Shown in pieces: positions 19,613 to 29,809 of a stretch of DNA of 64,000 nucleotides. Position 1 is the stretch's first letter. Every line of letters begins with the position of its first letter. Where the stretch lies: the NCBI RefSeq assembly GCF_900177725.1, contig NZ_FXAT01000003.1, forward strand, positions 248,001 to 312,000. The letters are read 5' to 3'. The notes under the pieces are model-generated. The model was not told where the DNA came from. It saw only the letters and a program-made list of their open reading frames with translations, and did not search any database. This DNA is from Paraburkholderia susongensis (GTDB lineage Bacteria; Pseudomonadota; Gammaproteobacteria; Burkholderiales; Burkholderiaceae). A program made the translations under genes and the position numbers.

Positions 19613-21028
19613 TCAGGGCTTCTCGTCGTTCCTGAAGTACTGCAGATAGAGCATGCGCTGACCGATGCGCCTGAACGGCGCGAACGGGTGGCCAGGCAGC
19701 GGCGTGGTGAAGATCGGCAGCGTGTGCTGCGCCCCCTTGCCGGCGATGCGCTCGGCAAGCCGCCGCCCCGCCTGCTGCGAATACGATACGCCATTGCCAC
19801 CGTAGCCGAGCGCGTAGAACACCGATTGCCCAGGATCGGGCTGGCACACGCGCGGCATCATGTCGTGGCTCACGTCCACCCAGCCCCACCACGAGTAGTC
19901 GATCTGCACGCCGCGCAGCGCCGGAAACTTGCGCGCCATGCCTTCCTTGAGCAGATCGAGATGGCGCGGATTCGGCGCGTCCTCGCCGGTGATCGCGCTG
20001 CGGCTGCCGATCTGCAGCCGGCCATCGGGCAGGAAGCGATAGTAAAAGCGCAGCGTGCGCGTGTCCGTGAGCACCTGGGTCGTGCGAAAGCCGCAGGCGG
20101 CGATCTCGGCTTCGGTGAGCGGGCGGGTGACCATCGAGTTCGAGAGGATCGGCATGACCTTGCTGCGCAGCGTGGGATGCAGCGTCTGCGCCGTGTACGC
20201 GCCGGTCGCGATGCCAACCGCGCGCGCGCGCACGACGCCGCCCGGTGTGCGCAGATGATGAACGCCGTTGATGGTCTCCCATCCCATCACCGGGCTGCTC
20301 GTGTGGACCTTGGCTCCCGCCGCGCGCGCGAGGCGCAGATAGCCGAACGCGAGCTTCAACGCGTGCACGCCGATCCCTTCGGGCTCGTGCAGCGCGCCGG
20401 CGGCTTCGTGGTCGTCGATGAATTCGCGGCGGAACGTCTGCGCGCTCAGAAGCTCCGACGGGTAGCCGAATACGTCCTTCCACACCTTCGCCTCGGCGGC
20501 GAGCTTCGCCATGATGCGCGGCCGGTGCGCGATCAGGAAGTGGCCGCCCGGCTGCGGATCGCAGTCGATCTCGGCGACGAGCTCCTTGAAGTGATCGAAG
20601 CCTTGCTGGATCTCATCGTGCATTTTCAGCGCGACGTCCTTGCCCCAGCGCTCGATCCACTGCGAGCGCGAGAGGCGTCCCGAAGCGTTCTGCCCCTGTC
20701 CGCCGTTGCGGCTGCTGCAACCCCAGCTCGTGCGGTTCGCCTCCAGCACCACCGCCTTGATGCCGTGCTCGCGCGCGAGGCACAACGCCGTGGCGAGCCC
20801 TGTGTAGCCCGCGCCGATGATCGCGACATCCACGTCGAGATCTTTCGTGACCGGCCCGTCGTCCGGCGGCGGGCTGCCCGCCGTCGCGACCCAGTAGGTC
20901 GGCGCATAGTCCTTGCCGACTCCGGGGCCCGGCGAGACGAGCGGATCGTAGGTGGGGTCGTACTTCGTGGAGCCGGAGCCGCTTGCGGCAAAACCGGCGG
21001 CGACGGGATCGACTGTGCTGTATCCCAT
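19613..21028 (-). CDS. DAO-family FAD oxidoreductase, possible taurine dehydrogenase large subunit
   Basis: A 471-residue flavoprotein. The Rossmann dinucleotide motif is DVAIIGAGYTGLATALCLA near residue 70, followed by GCSSRNGGQGQN, and the C-terminal FAD contact is YALGYGGNGVSYSQQAGRRLAE. This is the D-amino-acid-oxidase/gamma-glutamylputrescine oxidase group, to which the large subunit of taurine dehydrogenase (TauY) also belongs. ATG 21028 has GGAG 8 nt upstream; TTG 21034 is an alternative. TauY should act with a small TauX subunit, and none is seen here, so an amine oxidase acting on another substrate remains possible. Divergent from an IclR gene. Confidence 0.75.
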   Translation of the reverse strand: MGYSTVDPVAAGFAASGSGSTKYDPTYDPLVSPGPGVGKDYAPTYWVATAGSPPPDDGPVTKDLDVDVAIIGAGYTGLATALCLAREHGIKAVVLEANRTSWGCSSRNGGQGQNASGRLSRSQWIERWGKDVALKMHDEIQQGFDHFKELVAEIDCDPQPGGHFLIAHRPRIMAKLAAEAKVWKDVFGYPSELLSAQTFRREFIDDHEAAGALHEPEGIGVHALKLAFGYLRLARAAGAKVHTSSPVMGWETINGVHHLRTPGGVVRARAVGIATGAYTAQTLHPTLRSKVMPILSNSMVTRPLTEAEIAACGFRTTQVLTDTRTLRFYYRFLPDGRLQIGSRSAITGEDAPNPRHLDLLKEGMARKFPALRGVQIDYSWWGWVDVSHDMMPRVCQPDPGQSVFYALGYGGNGVSYSQQAGRRLAERIAGKGAQHTLPIFTTPLPGHPFAPFRRIGQRMLYLQYFRNDEKP

Positions 21029-21149
21029 GATCAATGCTCCACAGGCTTCGTGAAGACGGTTGCGCGGGCCGTTGCGAGAACGGGTCCTGCCGACTGCCTG
21101 TTCGTCATGCCTGTCTCCTTTCTCTTTTCGTATTGCTTTGGCGCTCCGT

Positions 21150-21213
21150 TAGAAAAAATTCTAGGCAGACCAGAATTGCTCAGGTAGATCCAGTGGCCTG
21201 GTATCGCCTGGTA
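21150..21213. promoter_or_regulatory. Candidate operators between the FAD oxidoreductase and the IclR gene
   Basis: The 346-bp divergent gap has an inverted repeat TAGAA-AAAA-TTCTA at 21150-21163 and a direct repeat GCCTGGTA at 21196-21203 and 21206-21213. The direct repeat has a 10-bp period, that is, one helical turn. These are plausible sites for the adjacent IclR regulator; neither has been matched to a known consensus. Confidence 0.35.
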
Positions 21214-21374
21214 CAGCACGGCGCTTCACGCGTATTTGCACAACGTATCGGGGTAATCCGCTACGTAACCGCATGAACTTTGCGTCGATACTGAAACATG
21301 CTAAAAAACTCGAACAATTCGTTTCATTTCCCCACCTGCCAGATTCCATGGCACGCCCCTTTGGGAGGAAACCG

Positions 21375-22214
21375 ATGCATGACACAGTGCGAGACGCCGC
21401 ACAAGACAGTGCCCCCGCGCCGCGCGAAGAATCGTCGGCGGACGACGCTCGTGTGCTGCGCGCGCTCGTGGTGCTCGAACAGTTGGCGTCCGCGGGCCAG
21501 CCGTACACGCTCTCGCAGTTGTCGGCGCGGCTGCATATTCCCAAGGCGACGCTTCTGCGGCTCATCGATTCGCTGGAAGCGCGCGGCTACGTGATCCACA
21601 TGCCCGATTCGCGAGGGCACGACCGCAGCATCGCGCTGGGCCCGCGCGCGGCGCAGCTCGCGCTCGCCACGCTCGCCAACAACACCTTTACGCGCTCGTG
21701 CCGCGTGCTGCTGCGCACGCTCGTGGAAGCGCTCGGCGAAACCTGCAATCTCACCGCGCTCGACGGCGATCGCGTGCTCTACATCGAGCGCGTCGAGACG
21801 ACGGAGCCGTTGCGTATGGAGATGCGTCCGGGCATGCACGTTCCGCTGCACTGCACAGCGAGCGGCAAGCTCTTTCTTTCGCAGATGACGGTGCTCGAGC
21901 GCAACGCGCTGCTCGAACGCCTCGTGCTGACGAAGATGACGCACCGCACCCTGACTGCCCCGAAGGCGCTCGTGGCCGAGCTCGAACAGCTCGCGGTGCG
22001 CGGCATCGGCATCGACAACGAAGAATTCGTGCGGGGCATGGTCGCGATTGCGGTGCCGGTGCGCGACCCGAGCAGCAAACACGTGCTCGCCGCGCTCGCC
22101 GTGCATGCCCCAACCGCGCGCGCCACCCTCGAGGAGTTGCTGGAGTCCGTGGACCGCATGAAGCAAACGGCGAGCAGGCTCGCCCCGCTGCTCCAGGGGC
22201 TGTCGTTGACCTGA
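21375..22214 (+). CDS. IclR-family regulator (candidate IseR)
   Basis: A 279-residue IclR protein. The N-terminal winged helix is VLRALVVLEQLASAGQPYTLSQLSARLHIPKATLLRLIDSLEARGYV; the C-terminal effector domain has GETCNLTALDGDRVLYIERVET, PLHCTASGKLFL and GIGIDNEEFVRGMVAIAVPV. The start is ATG 21375, with GGGAGG 6 nt upstream; an in-frame ATG at 21273 would add 34 poorly conserved residues. It precedes a GMC dehydrogenase and an MHS transporter in the same direction, an arrangement I recall from isethionate clusters of beta-proteobacteria, and is divergent from the FAD oxidoreductase. Confidence 0.88.
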   Translation: MHDTVRDAAQDSAPAPREESSADDARVLRALVVLEQLASAGQPYTLSQLSARLHIPKATLLRLIDSLEARGYVIHMPDSRGHDRSIALGPRAAQLALATLANNTFTRSCRVLLRTLVEALGETCNLTALDGDRVLYIERVETTEPLRMEMRPGMHVPLHCTASGKLFLSQMTVLERNALLERLVLTKMTHRTLTAPKALVAELEQLAVRGIGIDNEEFVRGMVAIAVPVRDPSSKHVLAALAVHAPTARATLEELLESVDRMKQTASRLAPLLQGLSLT

Positions 22215-22424
22215 ACGGCCGCGGGCGCGTCGCCGCTTCGACTGCAAACGCCCGCCCTTCGCGCCCGCCCTTCGCCGTGGACTTCTGATTCCGTTTCGGC
22301 AGTTTCCGTTTCACTTTCGGCCTGTGCGCATGATCCGCGCTTGCGGTCGGCCTCCCTATCCCCGACATTGATCCAAAAAGCGCGGCACATCATGCCGCTC
22401 CTGGATTTCGAGGAGACGGGATTC

Positions 22425-24062
22425 ATGGACCATGAGGTCGACTACCTGATCGTCGGCGCCGGATCGGCCGGTTGCGTGCTTGCCAACCGGCTGAGCGCCG
22501 ACGCACGCAACGCCGTGCTGCTGCTCGAAGCGGGCGGCGAGGACAACAACCCCTGGATCCACGTCCCGGTCGGTTACTTCAAGACCATGCACAACCCCGC
22601 GCTCGACTGGTGCTATCGCACCGACCCGGACGAAGGCGTGGCCGGTCGTCAGATCGACTGGCCGCGCGGCAAGGTGCTCGGCGGATCGAGCTCGCTCAAC
22701 GGCCTGCTCTACGTGCGCGGACAGCGCGAAGACTACGATCGATGGGCGGCGCTCGGCAATCGCGGCTGGAGTTACGCCGAAGTCCTCCCTTATTTCAGGA
22801 AGTCCGAAGATCAGGAGCGCGGCGCGAGCACGTGGCACGGCGTGGGCGGCCCGCTGAAGGTTTCCGACCTGCGCTTGCGCCGGCCCATCGCCGATCATTT
22901 CATCGCTGCCGCGCAGGAAATCGGCATCCCGCTCAATGACGACTACAACGGCGCGGTTCAGGAAGGGGTCGGCTACTTTCAGCAGACGGCATACAAGGGC
23001 TTTCGATGGAGCACCGCGAAGGGCTTTCTCAAGCCCGCGCGCAAACGCAGCAATCTGATCGTGCAAACGCGGGCGCAGGTGTGCCGGATTCTTTTCGAGG
23101 GGCGCCGTGCGGTGGGCGTGGAGTATCTGCAGGACGGCGTGCGCAAGCGCGCGCGTGCGCGCGTCGAAGTCATTCTCGCTTCCGGCGCGATCGGCTCACC
23201 GCAGATTCTTCAGCACTCCGGCATTGGCCCCGCGCACGTGTTGCGCAACGCCGGCGTCCCTGTGCTGCACGACCTGCCGGGCGTCGGTCAGAACCTGCAA
23301 GACCATCTCCAGGTGCGGCTCGTGTTTCGCACGCGCGAACGCACGCTCAACGACGAGGTCAACCACCCGCTGCGCAAGGCGTGGATCGGGTTGCAGTACG
23401 CGCTCTGGCGCACCGGGCCGCTCACGCTGGCCGCAAGCCAGGTGGCGGTCTTCACGCGCTCGAGCCCCGCGGCCGAGCGCCCGGACATTCAGTTCCACAT
23501 GCAGCCGCTGAGCGCCGACAAGCCAGGCCACGGCGCGCATCCGTTCTCGGCTTTCACGGCGTCGGTCTGCCAGCTCCGGCCCCATAGCCGGGGCAGCGTC
23601 GAAATCCGCTCGGCCGATCCGCTCCAGTATCCCGCCATTCGCGCCAACTACCTGTCCGATCCGCGCGACCATCCGGTCGTGATCGGCGGGATCCGGGTGG
23701 CGCGCCGCATCGCCGCCGCGCCGTCGCTTGCGCCGCACATCGTGTCCGAGTTCGTGCCGGGCGCCCAGTATCAGAGCGATGCCGAGTTGCTGGACGCGGC
23801 GCGCCAGTTCAGCCAGTCCATCTATCACCCCGCGGGCACCTGCAGGATGGGCCGCGACGCGATGGCGGTCGTCGACGACCGGCTGCGCGTGCATGGCCTC
23901 GCAGCGCTGCGCGTGGTCGATGCGTCGATCATGCCGGAGCTCGTCTCCGGCAACACGAACGCCCCCGTAATCATGATTGCCGAGAAAGCGGCCGACATGA
24001 TTCTCGAGGACCACTCGGCGCTCGCTCCGCCGCAACGCGAGTACGCCGAAGCACACCCCTGA
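22425..24062 (+). CDS. GMC oxidoreductase, candidate isethionate dehydrogenase (IseJ-like)
   Basis: A 545-residue choline-dehydrogenase-like flavoprotein. The FAD motif VGAGSAG is at residues 10-16; GMC signature 1 appears as [20 protein letters not shown], signature 2 as [16 protein letters not shown]. The active-site His is in [10 protein letters not shown] and the Asn in [20 protein letters not shown]. These enzymes oxidise primary alcohols to aldehydes. Beside xsc, with an IclR regulator and an MHS transporter, isethionate (2-hydroxyethanesulfonate) to sulfoacetaldehyde is the most attractive reaction, but choline or another alcohol is not excluded. ATG 22425 has GAGGAG 9 nt upstream. Confidence 0.85.
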   Translation: MDHEVDYLIVGAGSAGCVLANRLSADARNAVLLLEAGGEDNNPWIHVPVGYFKTMHNPALDWCYRTDPDEGVAGRQIDWPRGKVLGGSSSLNGLLYVRGQREDYDRWAALGNRGWSYAEVLPYFRKSEDQERGASTWHGVGGPLKVSDLRLRRPIADHFIAAAQEIGIPLNDDYNGAVQEGVGYFQQTAYKGFRWSTAKGFLKPARKRSNLIVQTRAQVCRILFEGRRAVGVEYLQDGVRKRARARVEVILASGAIGSPQILQHSGIGPAHVLRNAGVPVLHDLPGVGQNLQDHLQVRLVFRTRERTLNDEVNHPLRKAWIGLQYALWRTGPLTLAASQVAVFTRSSPAAERPDIQFHMQPLSADKPGHGAHPFSAFTASVCQLRPHSRGSVEIRSADPLQYPAIRANYLSDPRDHPVVIGGIRVARRIAAAPSLAPHIVSEFVPGAQYQSDAELLDAARQFSQSIYHPAGTCRMGRDAMAVVDDRLRVHGLAALRVVDASIMPELVSGNTNAPVIMIAEKAADMILEDHSALAPPQREYAEAHP

Positions 24063-24195
24063 TGGAAGCAGACGCTAGGGTCCATGCAGGACACGCATGA
24101 CAAAAAGAACACGCAGCAAATAAAGGACCCCTTAAGAAAACATCGGTTTTTCGAGGAACAGCACCACGCCAGGTGCGCCCTCAAAGGAGACAGCC

Positions 24196-25515
24196 ATGAA
24201 CGCATTGCCCCGCACCGACGCCCGGCAGATGAGGCGCGTGGTCATCGCGAGCCTGATCGGCGCGACTATCGAGTGGTACGACTTCTTTCTCTACGGTGTC
24301 GTCGCCGGCATCGTCTTCAACAAGCTCTATTTCCCGAGCGGCGATCCCCTCATTTCGACGATGCTCGCCTACGGCACCTTCGCCGTGGGATTTTTGAGCC
24401 GCCCGCTCGGCGGCATTGTCTTCGGCCACTTCGGCGACCGGCTCGGCCGCAAGAGCATGCTCATCATGACGCTCTCGATCATGGGCGTCGCCACCGTGCT
24501 GATTGGCACGGTGCCGACCTATGCGCAGATTGGTCTGTGGGCGCCCGCGCTCCTGCTCATCCTGCGCGTCGCGCAAGGTCTCGGCCTCGGCGGCGAATGG
24601 GGCGGCGCCGTGCTGATGTCGTTCGAATACGCGCCCGAGGACAAGCGCGGCTTCTATGCGAGCATTCCGCAAATCGGCCTCGCGATCGGGCTCTGCCTCG
24701 CGTCGGGCGTCGTCGCGGTCCTTTCGTCGGCGCTCAGCAATGAGCAGTTCCTCGCGTGGGGCTGGCGCCTTGCGTTCTTCCTCTCCTTCGCGCTCGTGGC
24801 GATCGGCATGTATATCCGCCTGCGTGTGCTGGAAACGCCCGAGTTCGAACGCGTGAAGCAGCAGGGCGCCGAGATCCGCGTGCCGATCGCCGAGGTGCTC
24901 AGCCGCTATACCGGCAACGTGCTCGCAGGCATGGGGGCGCGCTTCATCGACGGCGTGTTCTTCAACGTCTTCGCCGTCTTCACGATCGCCTACCTCACGC
25001 AGACGCTCAAGCTCTCGCGCACCGACGCCCTGCTCGCGGTCATGGCCGCCGCCTTCACGATGATCTTCACGATTCCGTTCTTCGGCCGCCTCTCGGATCG
25101 CATCGGCAGAACGCGCATTTACTTCTGGGGGTCGCTCTTCACGGGCTTTTCGTCGTTCTTCGGCTTCTGGCTCATGAAGCACAGCGGCGGCTCGCCCGTG
25201 CTCGTGTGGATCGCCGTGATCATTCCGCTCGGCGTCATCTACGCTTCCGTCTACGGGCCCGAGGCGGCGCTCTTCGCGGAGTTGTTCGATGCGAACGTGC
25301 GCTACTCCGGCATCTCGTTCGTCTATCAGTTCTCCGGCATCTTCGCGAGCGGCATCAGCCCGCTCATCGCGACGTGGCTTTTGCAGCGCAATGGCGGGGA
25401 TCCGTGGCTCATCTGCGTCTATACGATGTTCGCGGGTCTGGTGAGCGCGCTCTCGGCCGCGTGGGTGGGCCGCCGGCACCACTCGCGGCGCCTCGCCGTG
25501 AGCGGAGCGCGGTGA
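24196..25515 (+). CDS. MFS transporter of the metabolite:H+ symporter (MHS) family
   Basis: A 439-residue, 12-helix importer. [27 protein letters not shown] and [36 protein letters not shown] are the hallmark first helices and loop of the MHS family (shikimate, proline/betaine, alpha-ketoglutarate carriers); the central loop has [11 protein letters not shown] and LRVLETPEF. It follows the GMC dehydrogenase after 133 bp and has AGGAG 6 nt before the ATG. It probably imports the dehydrogenase substrate, isethionate being the best guess. Convergent with the CobW gene. Confidence 0.88.
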   Translation: MNALPRTDARQMRRVVIASLIGATIEWYDFFLYGVVAGIVFNKLYFPSGDPLISTMLAYGTFAVGFLSRPLGGIVFGHFGDRLGRKSMLIMTLSIMGVATVLIGTVPTYAQIGLWAPALLLILRVAQGLGLGGEWGGAVLMSFEYAPEDKRGFYASIPQIGLAIGLCLASGVVAVLSSALSNEQFLAWGWRLAFFLSFALVAIGMYIRLRVLETPEFERVKQQGAEIRVPIAEVLSRYTGNVLAGMGARFIDGVFFNVFAVFTIAYLTQTLKLSRTDALLAVMAAAFTMIFTIPFFGRLSDRIGRTRIYFWGSLFTGFSSFFGFWLMKHSGGSPVLVWIAVIIPLGVIYASVYGPEAALFAELFDANVRYSGISFVYQFSGIFASGISPLIATWLLQRNGGDPWLICVYTMFAGLVSALSAAWVGRRHHSRRLAVSGAR

Positions 25516-25554
25516 TCTGTTTGCGATGCTTCGCGCGCGACGTTCGATACGACG

Positions 25555-26562
25555 CTACCCAACAACACGCGCGCGGCACGCGATCAGTCCATCGCGCAAC
25601 ATCGCTTCGGTCTCCGTATCGATGAATCCGATGAAGACCATGACGCCCTGCCCCGCTTCATCCGCATGCTCGCCCTGCGTGGGCGGCGTCATGCGCAGAC
25701 GGCGCGCCGCGACCTGGCACACGCGCGTGCTGACGCGGCCCTGCGCGTCCACCACGCGCACGAAGCCCTTCGCGCGCAGGATCGTGCGCGGCAGGGCTTT
25801 GAGCCACGCACGCAGACGCACCTTCTCCAGCACGTCCGGCGCGTCAAGCGCCACGCTCGTGAACGTGGGGAACACGCTCATGCCCTGGCCGGGAGGCCGG
25901 TGCTGCCAGCGGCCGGCATCGGCGAGCGCGCGCGTTTGCGGCACGCTCGTGTCGAACAGCAGCGCGAGCGGCACGCGCCCGTGGTCCGCGGCCACGACGA
26001 TGTCGGTCGCCGCGAGCGCGCGCACGTCCGAGACGGCGCGCTCACGCGACTCGGGCGCGATCAGGTCGAGTTTCGTGACGATCACCGCGCTCGCGCTGTC
26101 GATCTGCTGCTGTGCCATCGCGCCGACGAGCGGATCGACAAGCGTGCGCACGAGCTCCGGCGCATCCACGACCACGAGCACTGCGGTGAGGCGAAACGCG
26201 CCGTTGAGCAGGCCAACCTGGGCGATCTTCGCCGGATCCGACACGCCGCTCGCCTCGATCAGGAGAAGGTCCGGCCGTTCCTCGCGCGCGGCGAGGCGTG
26301 TGAGCGCATCGACGAGCGCGCCGCCGATGGTGCAGCAGATGCAGCCGTTATCGAGTTCGATCACGTCGTCGCTGCGCGCGCGCACGAGCCGGGCGTCGAT
26401 GTTCACGGCGCCGAAGTCATTGACGAGCACCGCAATACGCTTGCCGTGGGGCGCCTCCAGCAGACGGTTGAGCACCGTGGTCTTGCCCGCGCCGAGGTAG
26501 CCGCCGATCACCGCGAGGTCGATCGGCGCGCGTACGGGTGGCGGCGCGGCGGCGGCCTTCAT
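25555..26562 (-). CDS. CobW/COG0523-family GTPase, metallochaperone-like
   Basis: A 335-residue P-loop GTPase. Walker A is GGYLGAGKTTVLNRLL near residue 20, the metal-binding CXCC motif is GCICCTIGG, Walker B lies in PDLLLIEASGV, and the guanine-specificity motif reads TKLD. The C-terminal CobW_C domain follows about residue 230. The family delivers zinc or cobalt to target enzymes. Its ATG overlaps the stop of the amidohydrolase gene by 4 bp, so a role in metallating that metal-dependent hydrolase is a reasonable inference. It lacks the His-rich linker of some COG0523 members. Confidence 0.88.
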   Translation of the reverse strand: MKAAAAPPPVRAPIDLAVIGGYLGAGKTTVLNRLLEAPHGKRIAVLVNDFGAVNIDARLVRARSDDVIELDNGCICCTIGGALVDALTRLAAREERPDLLLIEASGVSDPAKIAQVGLLNGAFRLTAVLVVVDAPELVRTLVDPLVGAMAQQQIDSASAVIVTKLDLIAPESRERAVSDVRALAATDIVVAADHGRVPLALLFDTSVPQTRALADAGRWQHRPPGQGMSVFPTFTSVALDAPDVLEKVRLRAWLKALPRTILRAKGFVRVVDAQGRVSTRVCQVAARRLRMTPPTQGEHADEAGQGVMVFIGFIDTETEAMLRDGLIACRARVVG

Positions 26563-28271
26563 CGCGGGGCGCGCATGACACGTCCGCCGAGCACCGTGCC
26601 CCACACCGGCACGTCCTTCAGGCGCTCGGGCGCACAGGTGCTCGGGTCTTCGTCGAGCACCGCGAAATCGGCGAACTTGCCCACCTCGATGCTGCCGATC
26701 AGATGATCGAGGCGCAGCGTGTACGCGGCGCCGAGCGTGATCGCGTGCAGCGCCTCGTCGACGGTGAGCCGCTCGGCCTCGCCCAGCACGCGCCCCGACG
26801 CCGTCTCGCGCCGCACCGCGCACCATGCGGTGAAAAGCGGGCTCAACGCCGTAATGGGCGCATCCGAATGCAACGCGTAGGGAATGCCCATGCGCTGTGC
26901 CGAGCCGGCCGGGTCCATGCGGTTCGCGCGGTCCGGGCCCATGGTCTGGCTGTAGTGCGCATCGCCCCAGTAGTAGATGTGATTCGCGAAGAGGTTCACG
27001 CAGAGGCCGAGCGCGCGGATGCGCCGCAGTTGCGCCGCGTCCGCCATCTGGCAGTGCTGCAGCGTGTGCCGGTGATCGGGCCGTGGATGCCGCGCGAGGA
27101 GCGTCGCGAGCGCGTCGAGCACGACCTCGGTCGCTTCGTCGCCGTTCGTGTGGATATGCAGTTGCAGCCCGGCGCAATGGTATGGCTCGAACACCTCGAC
27201 CAGTTGCTCGGGCGGAATCAGCCACAGGCCGTTGGGCTGCCCACCCGCGTAGCCGGGCCAGCGCACGCGCGCGGTGAAGCCCTGGATCGAGCCATCGACG
27301 ATGAACTTCACCGGCCCGAAGCGCAGCTTGTCGGTATTGCCTGCCATCGCCTCTAGCACGCCGGCGGCGCGTTGCGCGGGATTACGCTGCGGAGCGAACG
27401 CGGGCACGATGCGCACCGGGTAGTCGGGGTCGGCGGTGACGCTGTGCAAGGTCCGGTTGCCCTCGGGCGAGAGGTCGTTGACGAGATCGGTGGCCGTCGT
27501 CACGCCCGCGAGCTGCGCGACGCGGCCGAAATTCCAGACCGCGTGCGGCTTTTCGCTCGCGGCGATCCCAAGCTTGCCGCCGATCACCTGATAAATCGGG
27601 AACATCGCGGCGAACTCCTGGAGCTCGCCCGTGGGCTGGCCATCTCCATCGAGCGCGATGCCGTCGATGTCCGTGTCCTCGTCGATGCCGGCCAGCGCGA
27701 GCATCGCGCTGTTCACGTTCATCAAATGCACGCTCGCATGAAGAATCGCGATGGGGCGGCTCGCCGAGACCGTGTCGAGTTCGCGCGTCGTGAGGCGCGA
27801 CGCGCCGAAGTAGATCGGATCGAAGCCCCAGGCGAGCAGCGGGCCGTCGCCGGTCATGGCGCGTTCGGCTTCGCGAAGACGCTCGAGCACTGCGTCGAGC
27901 GTGCGCAGACCGCGCCATAGCGTGCCGTCCGGGCCGCGCCGGTCGTAGTAGCCCACGTACGCCGCGTCCCATACCGCGCCTTCCATCAGGTGGCAGTGCC
28001 CTTCAACGAGGCCCGGCATCAGCACCTTGTCGGCCAGCGTCTCGTCCAGTGCATAGGCGCCGAATTGCGCCTCCCACAGCGCGGCGTCCTCGCCCGTGCC
28101 CACGGCGAGAATGCGGCCGTCGCGCACAGCCACGTGCGTCGCGTGCGGCTGGCTCGGGTTGAGCGTGAGGATGCGGCGCGCCGCGAAAACCGTGACCGGG
28201 CTGGCCGGATCGCCAGACTGAGGCGGCTGGCTCGACTGGATCGACGCGGGCGACGATGCTTGCGGATTCAT
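26559..28271 (-). CDS. YtcJ-type metal-dependent amidohydrolase, candidate N-acyltaurine hydrolase
   Basis: A 570-residue amidohydrolase_3 protein. Near residue 85 it has MPGLVEGHCHLMEGAVW, where HCH replaces the usual HxH ligands, then FIVDGSIQGFT, LQLHIHTNGDEAT, HRHTLQHCQMA and ALHSDAPITALSP with the catalytic Asp. Such enzymes hydrolyse N-acyl or exocyclic amide bonds. It lies between a sodium symporter and a CobW GTPase. In Cupriavidus necator an amidohydrolase and an SSS transporter are known for N-acetyltaurine, so release of taurine and acetate is the best hypothesis here. ATG 28271 is preferred over TTG 28283. Confidence 0.8.
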   Translation of the reverse strand: MNPQASSPASIQSSQPPQSGDPASPVTVFAARRILTLNPSQPHATHVAVRDGRILAVGTGEDAALWEAQFGAYALDETLADKVLMPGLVEGHCHLMEGAVWDAAYVGYYDRRGPDGTLWRGLRTLDAVLERLREAERAMTGDGPLLAWGFDPIYFGASRLTTRELDTVSASRPIAILHASVHLMNVNSAMLALAGIDEDTDIDGIALDGDGQPTGELQEFAAMFPIYQVIGGKLGIAASEKPHAVWNFGRVAQLAGVTTATDLVNDLSPEGNRTLHSVTADPDYPVRIVPAFAPQRNPAQRAAGVLEAMAGNTDKLRFGPVKFIVDGSIQGFTARVRWPGYAGGQPNGLWLIPPEQLVEVFEPYHCAGLQLHIHTNGDEATEVVLDALATLLARHPRPDHRHTLQHCQMADAAQLRRIRALGLCVNLFANHIYYWGDAHYSQTMGPDRANRMDPAGSAQRMGIPYALHSDAPITALSPLFTAWCAVRRETASGRVLGEAERLTVDEALHAITLGAAYTLRLDHLIGSIEVGKFADFAVLDEDPSTCAPERLKDVPVWGTVLGGRVMRAPR

Positions 28272-28287
28272 CGACAGGCTCAACTCC

Positions 28288-29697
28288 CTATGAATGGTGA
28301 ACGGGATCGGGCATGGTATAGCGCTGGCCGGACGGCCGCATCAGGATATGTCCGACGAAGACCACGAGCACATTGACACCGAGGCACACCAGCCCCAGAT
28401 TGATGCCGCCGAAGCCGATATGCAGCGCATAGCACACGATCGCGAGGACCTGGCCGCAGACGATGCCGGCCGCCACCGCGCCGGGCCGCACGCGGCGCCC
28501 TGCGAGCAGGATCAGCATGCCGGGCAGAAACTGCGTCACGCCATAGAGCGTCGTGTTGATGAGCGCGAGCATGAGGTTGGGCGTGAGCAGCGTGGTGAGG
28601 ATCGACACCAGCAGGTACGCGACGATCACGAACTTGGCGGTGCGTTTCTGGCGCGACTCGGGCAGGTTCGGCAAGAGGTTGCGCGTGACGATCGGCCCGA
28701 TCGCAAGGCAGATGCCCGCGAGCACGAGCAAACCCGAGAGTGCGGCGCCCGCGGCGACGAGGCCGAGCAGCCAGTCCGGCAGCAGATGAACGGCGGCCGC
28801 GAAGAAGGCGTCGTTGGGCGAGGCAAGCTTCAGGTTCGCGCTGATCGCGTAATACGCGGCCACCACGAGGAACGGATACATCACCATGTAGAGTGGCATC
28901 ACGATCTGCGTGCGGCGAATCGTGTTGGGCCCGCGCGCGGTGAAGAAGCCCTGCACGCCGAACGGCATCATGTAGAAGCCGAGCGACTGGAACAGGATCG
29001 TGCTCATCGAGAAGCGCAGCTGCGGGGCCGTCATGGTGTTGCTCACGTGCTGGCTCGCCGCGTGGAACACCTCGTGCGTGCCGCCCGCCATCCACACGGC
29101 GGCCACGCCGGTGACGACGATCGCCAGCATCATCAGGATGTCCTTGAGCACGGAGATCCACGCTGACGCGCGCACGCCGGAGATGGCGACATAGGTGAAG
29201 GCGAGCCCGGCGCACACGAGGATCAGCCAGACCGGCTGGACGTGCCAGCCGAGGCCCTTGAGCGCCGCCACGAGGCCCGTGAACTGCAGCTGGCCCCAGG
29301 GGATCAGGAACAGGATGGCTGAACCCGCAACGATCAGCTCGAGCGCGCGGCTGCGGTAGTGGCCCTTGAAGAGGTCCGCCTGTGTGATCGCGTTATGCAG
29401 CTTGCCGGCCTCCCAGATGCGCGGGCCGATGAAATAGCCGATGGGATAGGCCAGCAGAATATAGCCGAGGAACCAGACGCCGTAGGTCGGCCCCCTCGCA
29501 TAGATGCCGCCCGGAAAGCCGACCATCGTGCCAATGCTGTAGATCTCCCCTGCCGTGAGGAAGAACACGAAGGCGGTGCCGAACTGGCGCGAGGCGACGA
29601 AAAAGTCGTGCACGCTCTGCTTGCCGTGGCCGCGCCGGGAGCGGATGGCGAGGTACAGCGAAAACGCGATCAGAAGGAAGAAGACGAGAGTGGACAT
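28288..29697 (-). CDS. Sodium:solute symporter (SSS family)
   Basis: A 469-residue membrane protein with about 13 helices. The N-terminus has a short SRRGHGKQSVHDFFVASRQFGT loop, then FFLTAGEIYSIGTMVGFPGGIYARGPTYG, where SSS carriers form the sodium and substrate sites. Central motifs are SAWISVLKDILM and PFGVQGFFTARGPNTIRRTQ. ATG 29697 has GGAG 8 nt upstream. It is followed 16 bp later by the amidohydrolase and preceded by a DUF3311 protein, a standard SSS partner. Likely imports the amidohydrolase substrate. Confidence 0.88.
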   Translation of the reverse strand: MSTLVFFLLIAFSLYLAIRSRRGHGKQSVHDFFVASRQFGTAFVFFLTAGEIYSIGTMVGFPGGIYARGPTYGVWFLGYILLAYPIGYFIGPRIWEAGKLHNAITQADLFKGHYRSRALELIVAGSAILFLIPWGQLQFTGLVAALKGLGWHVQPVWLILVCAGLAFTYVAISGVRASAWISVLKDILMMLAIVVTGVAAVWMAGGTHEVFHAASQHVSNTMTAPQLRFSMSTILFQSLGFYMMPFGVQGFFTARGPNTIRRTQIVMPLYMVMYPFLVVAAYYAISANLKLASPNDAFFAAAVHLLPDWLLGLVAAGAALSGLLVLAGICLAIGPIVTRNLLPNLPESRQKRTAKFVIVAYLLVSILTTLLTPNLMLALINTTLYGVTQFLPGMLILLAGRRVRPGAVAAGIVCGQVLAIVCYALHIGFGGINLGLVCLGVNVLVVFVGHILMRPSGQRYTMPDPVHHS

Positions 29698-29809
29698 GCG
29701 TGGCACTCCGCAATGGCGACAGTAGGATGAGCGGTGAAATCGTGGCGAGCGAGCTGGCGGGGTGCCACGATCTCGCGCCGGTCAGCACCGGCTTGCGCTG
29801 GCGAACGGT

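Noticed and set aside
24181..25482. Long minus-strand frame opposite the MHS transporter
   Set aside because: High-GC antisense shadow rich in Arg, His and Asp, with no family motif; the plus-strand transporter is unambiguous.
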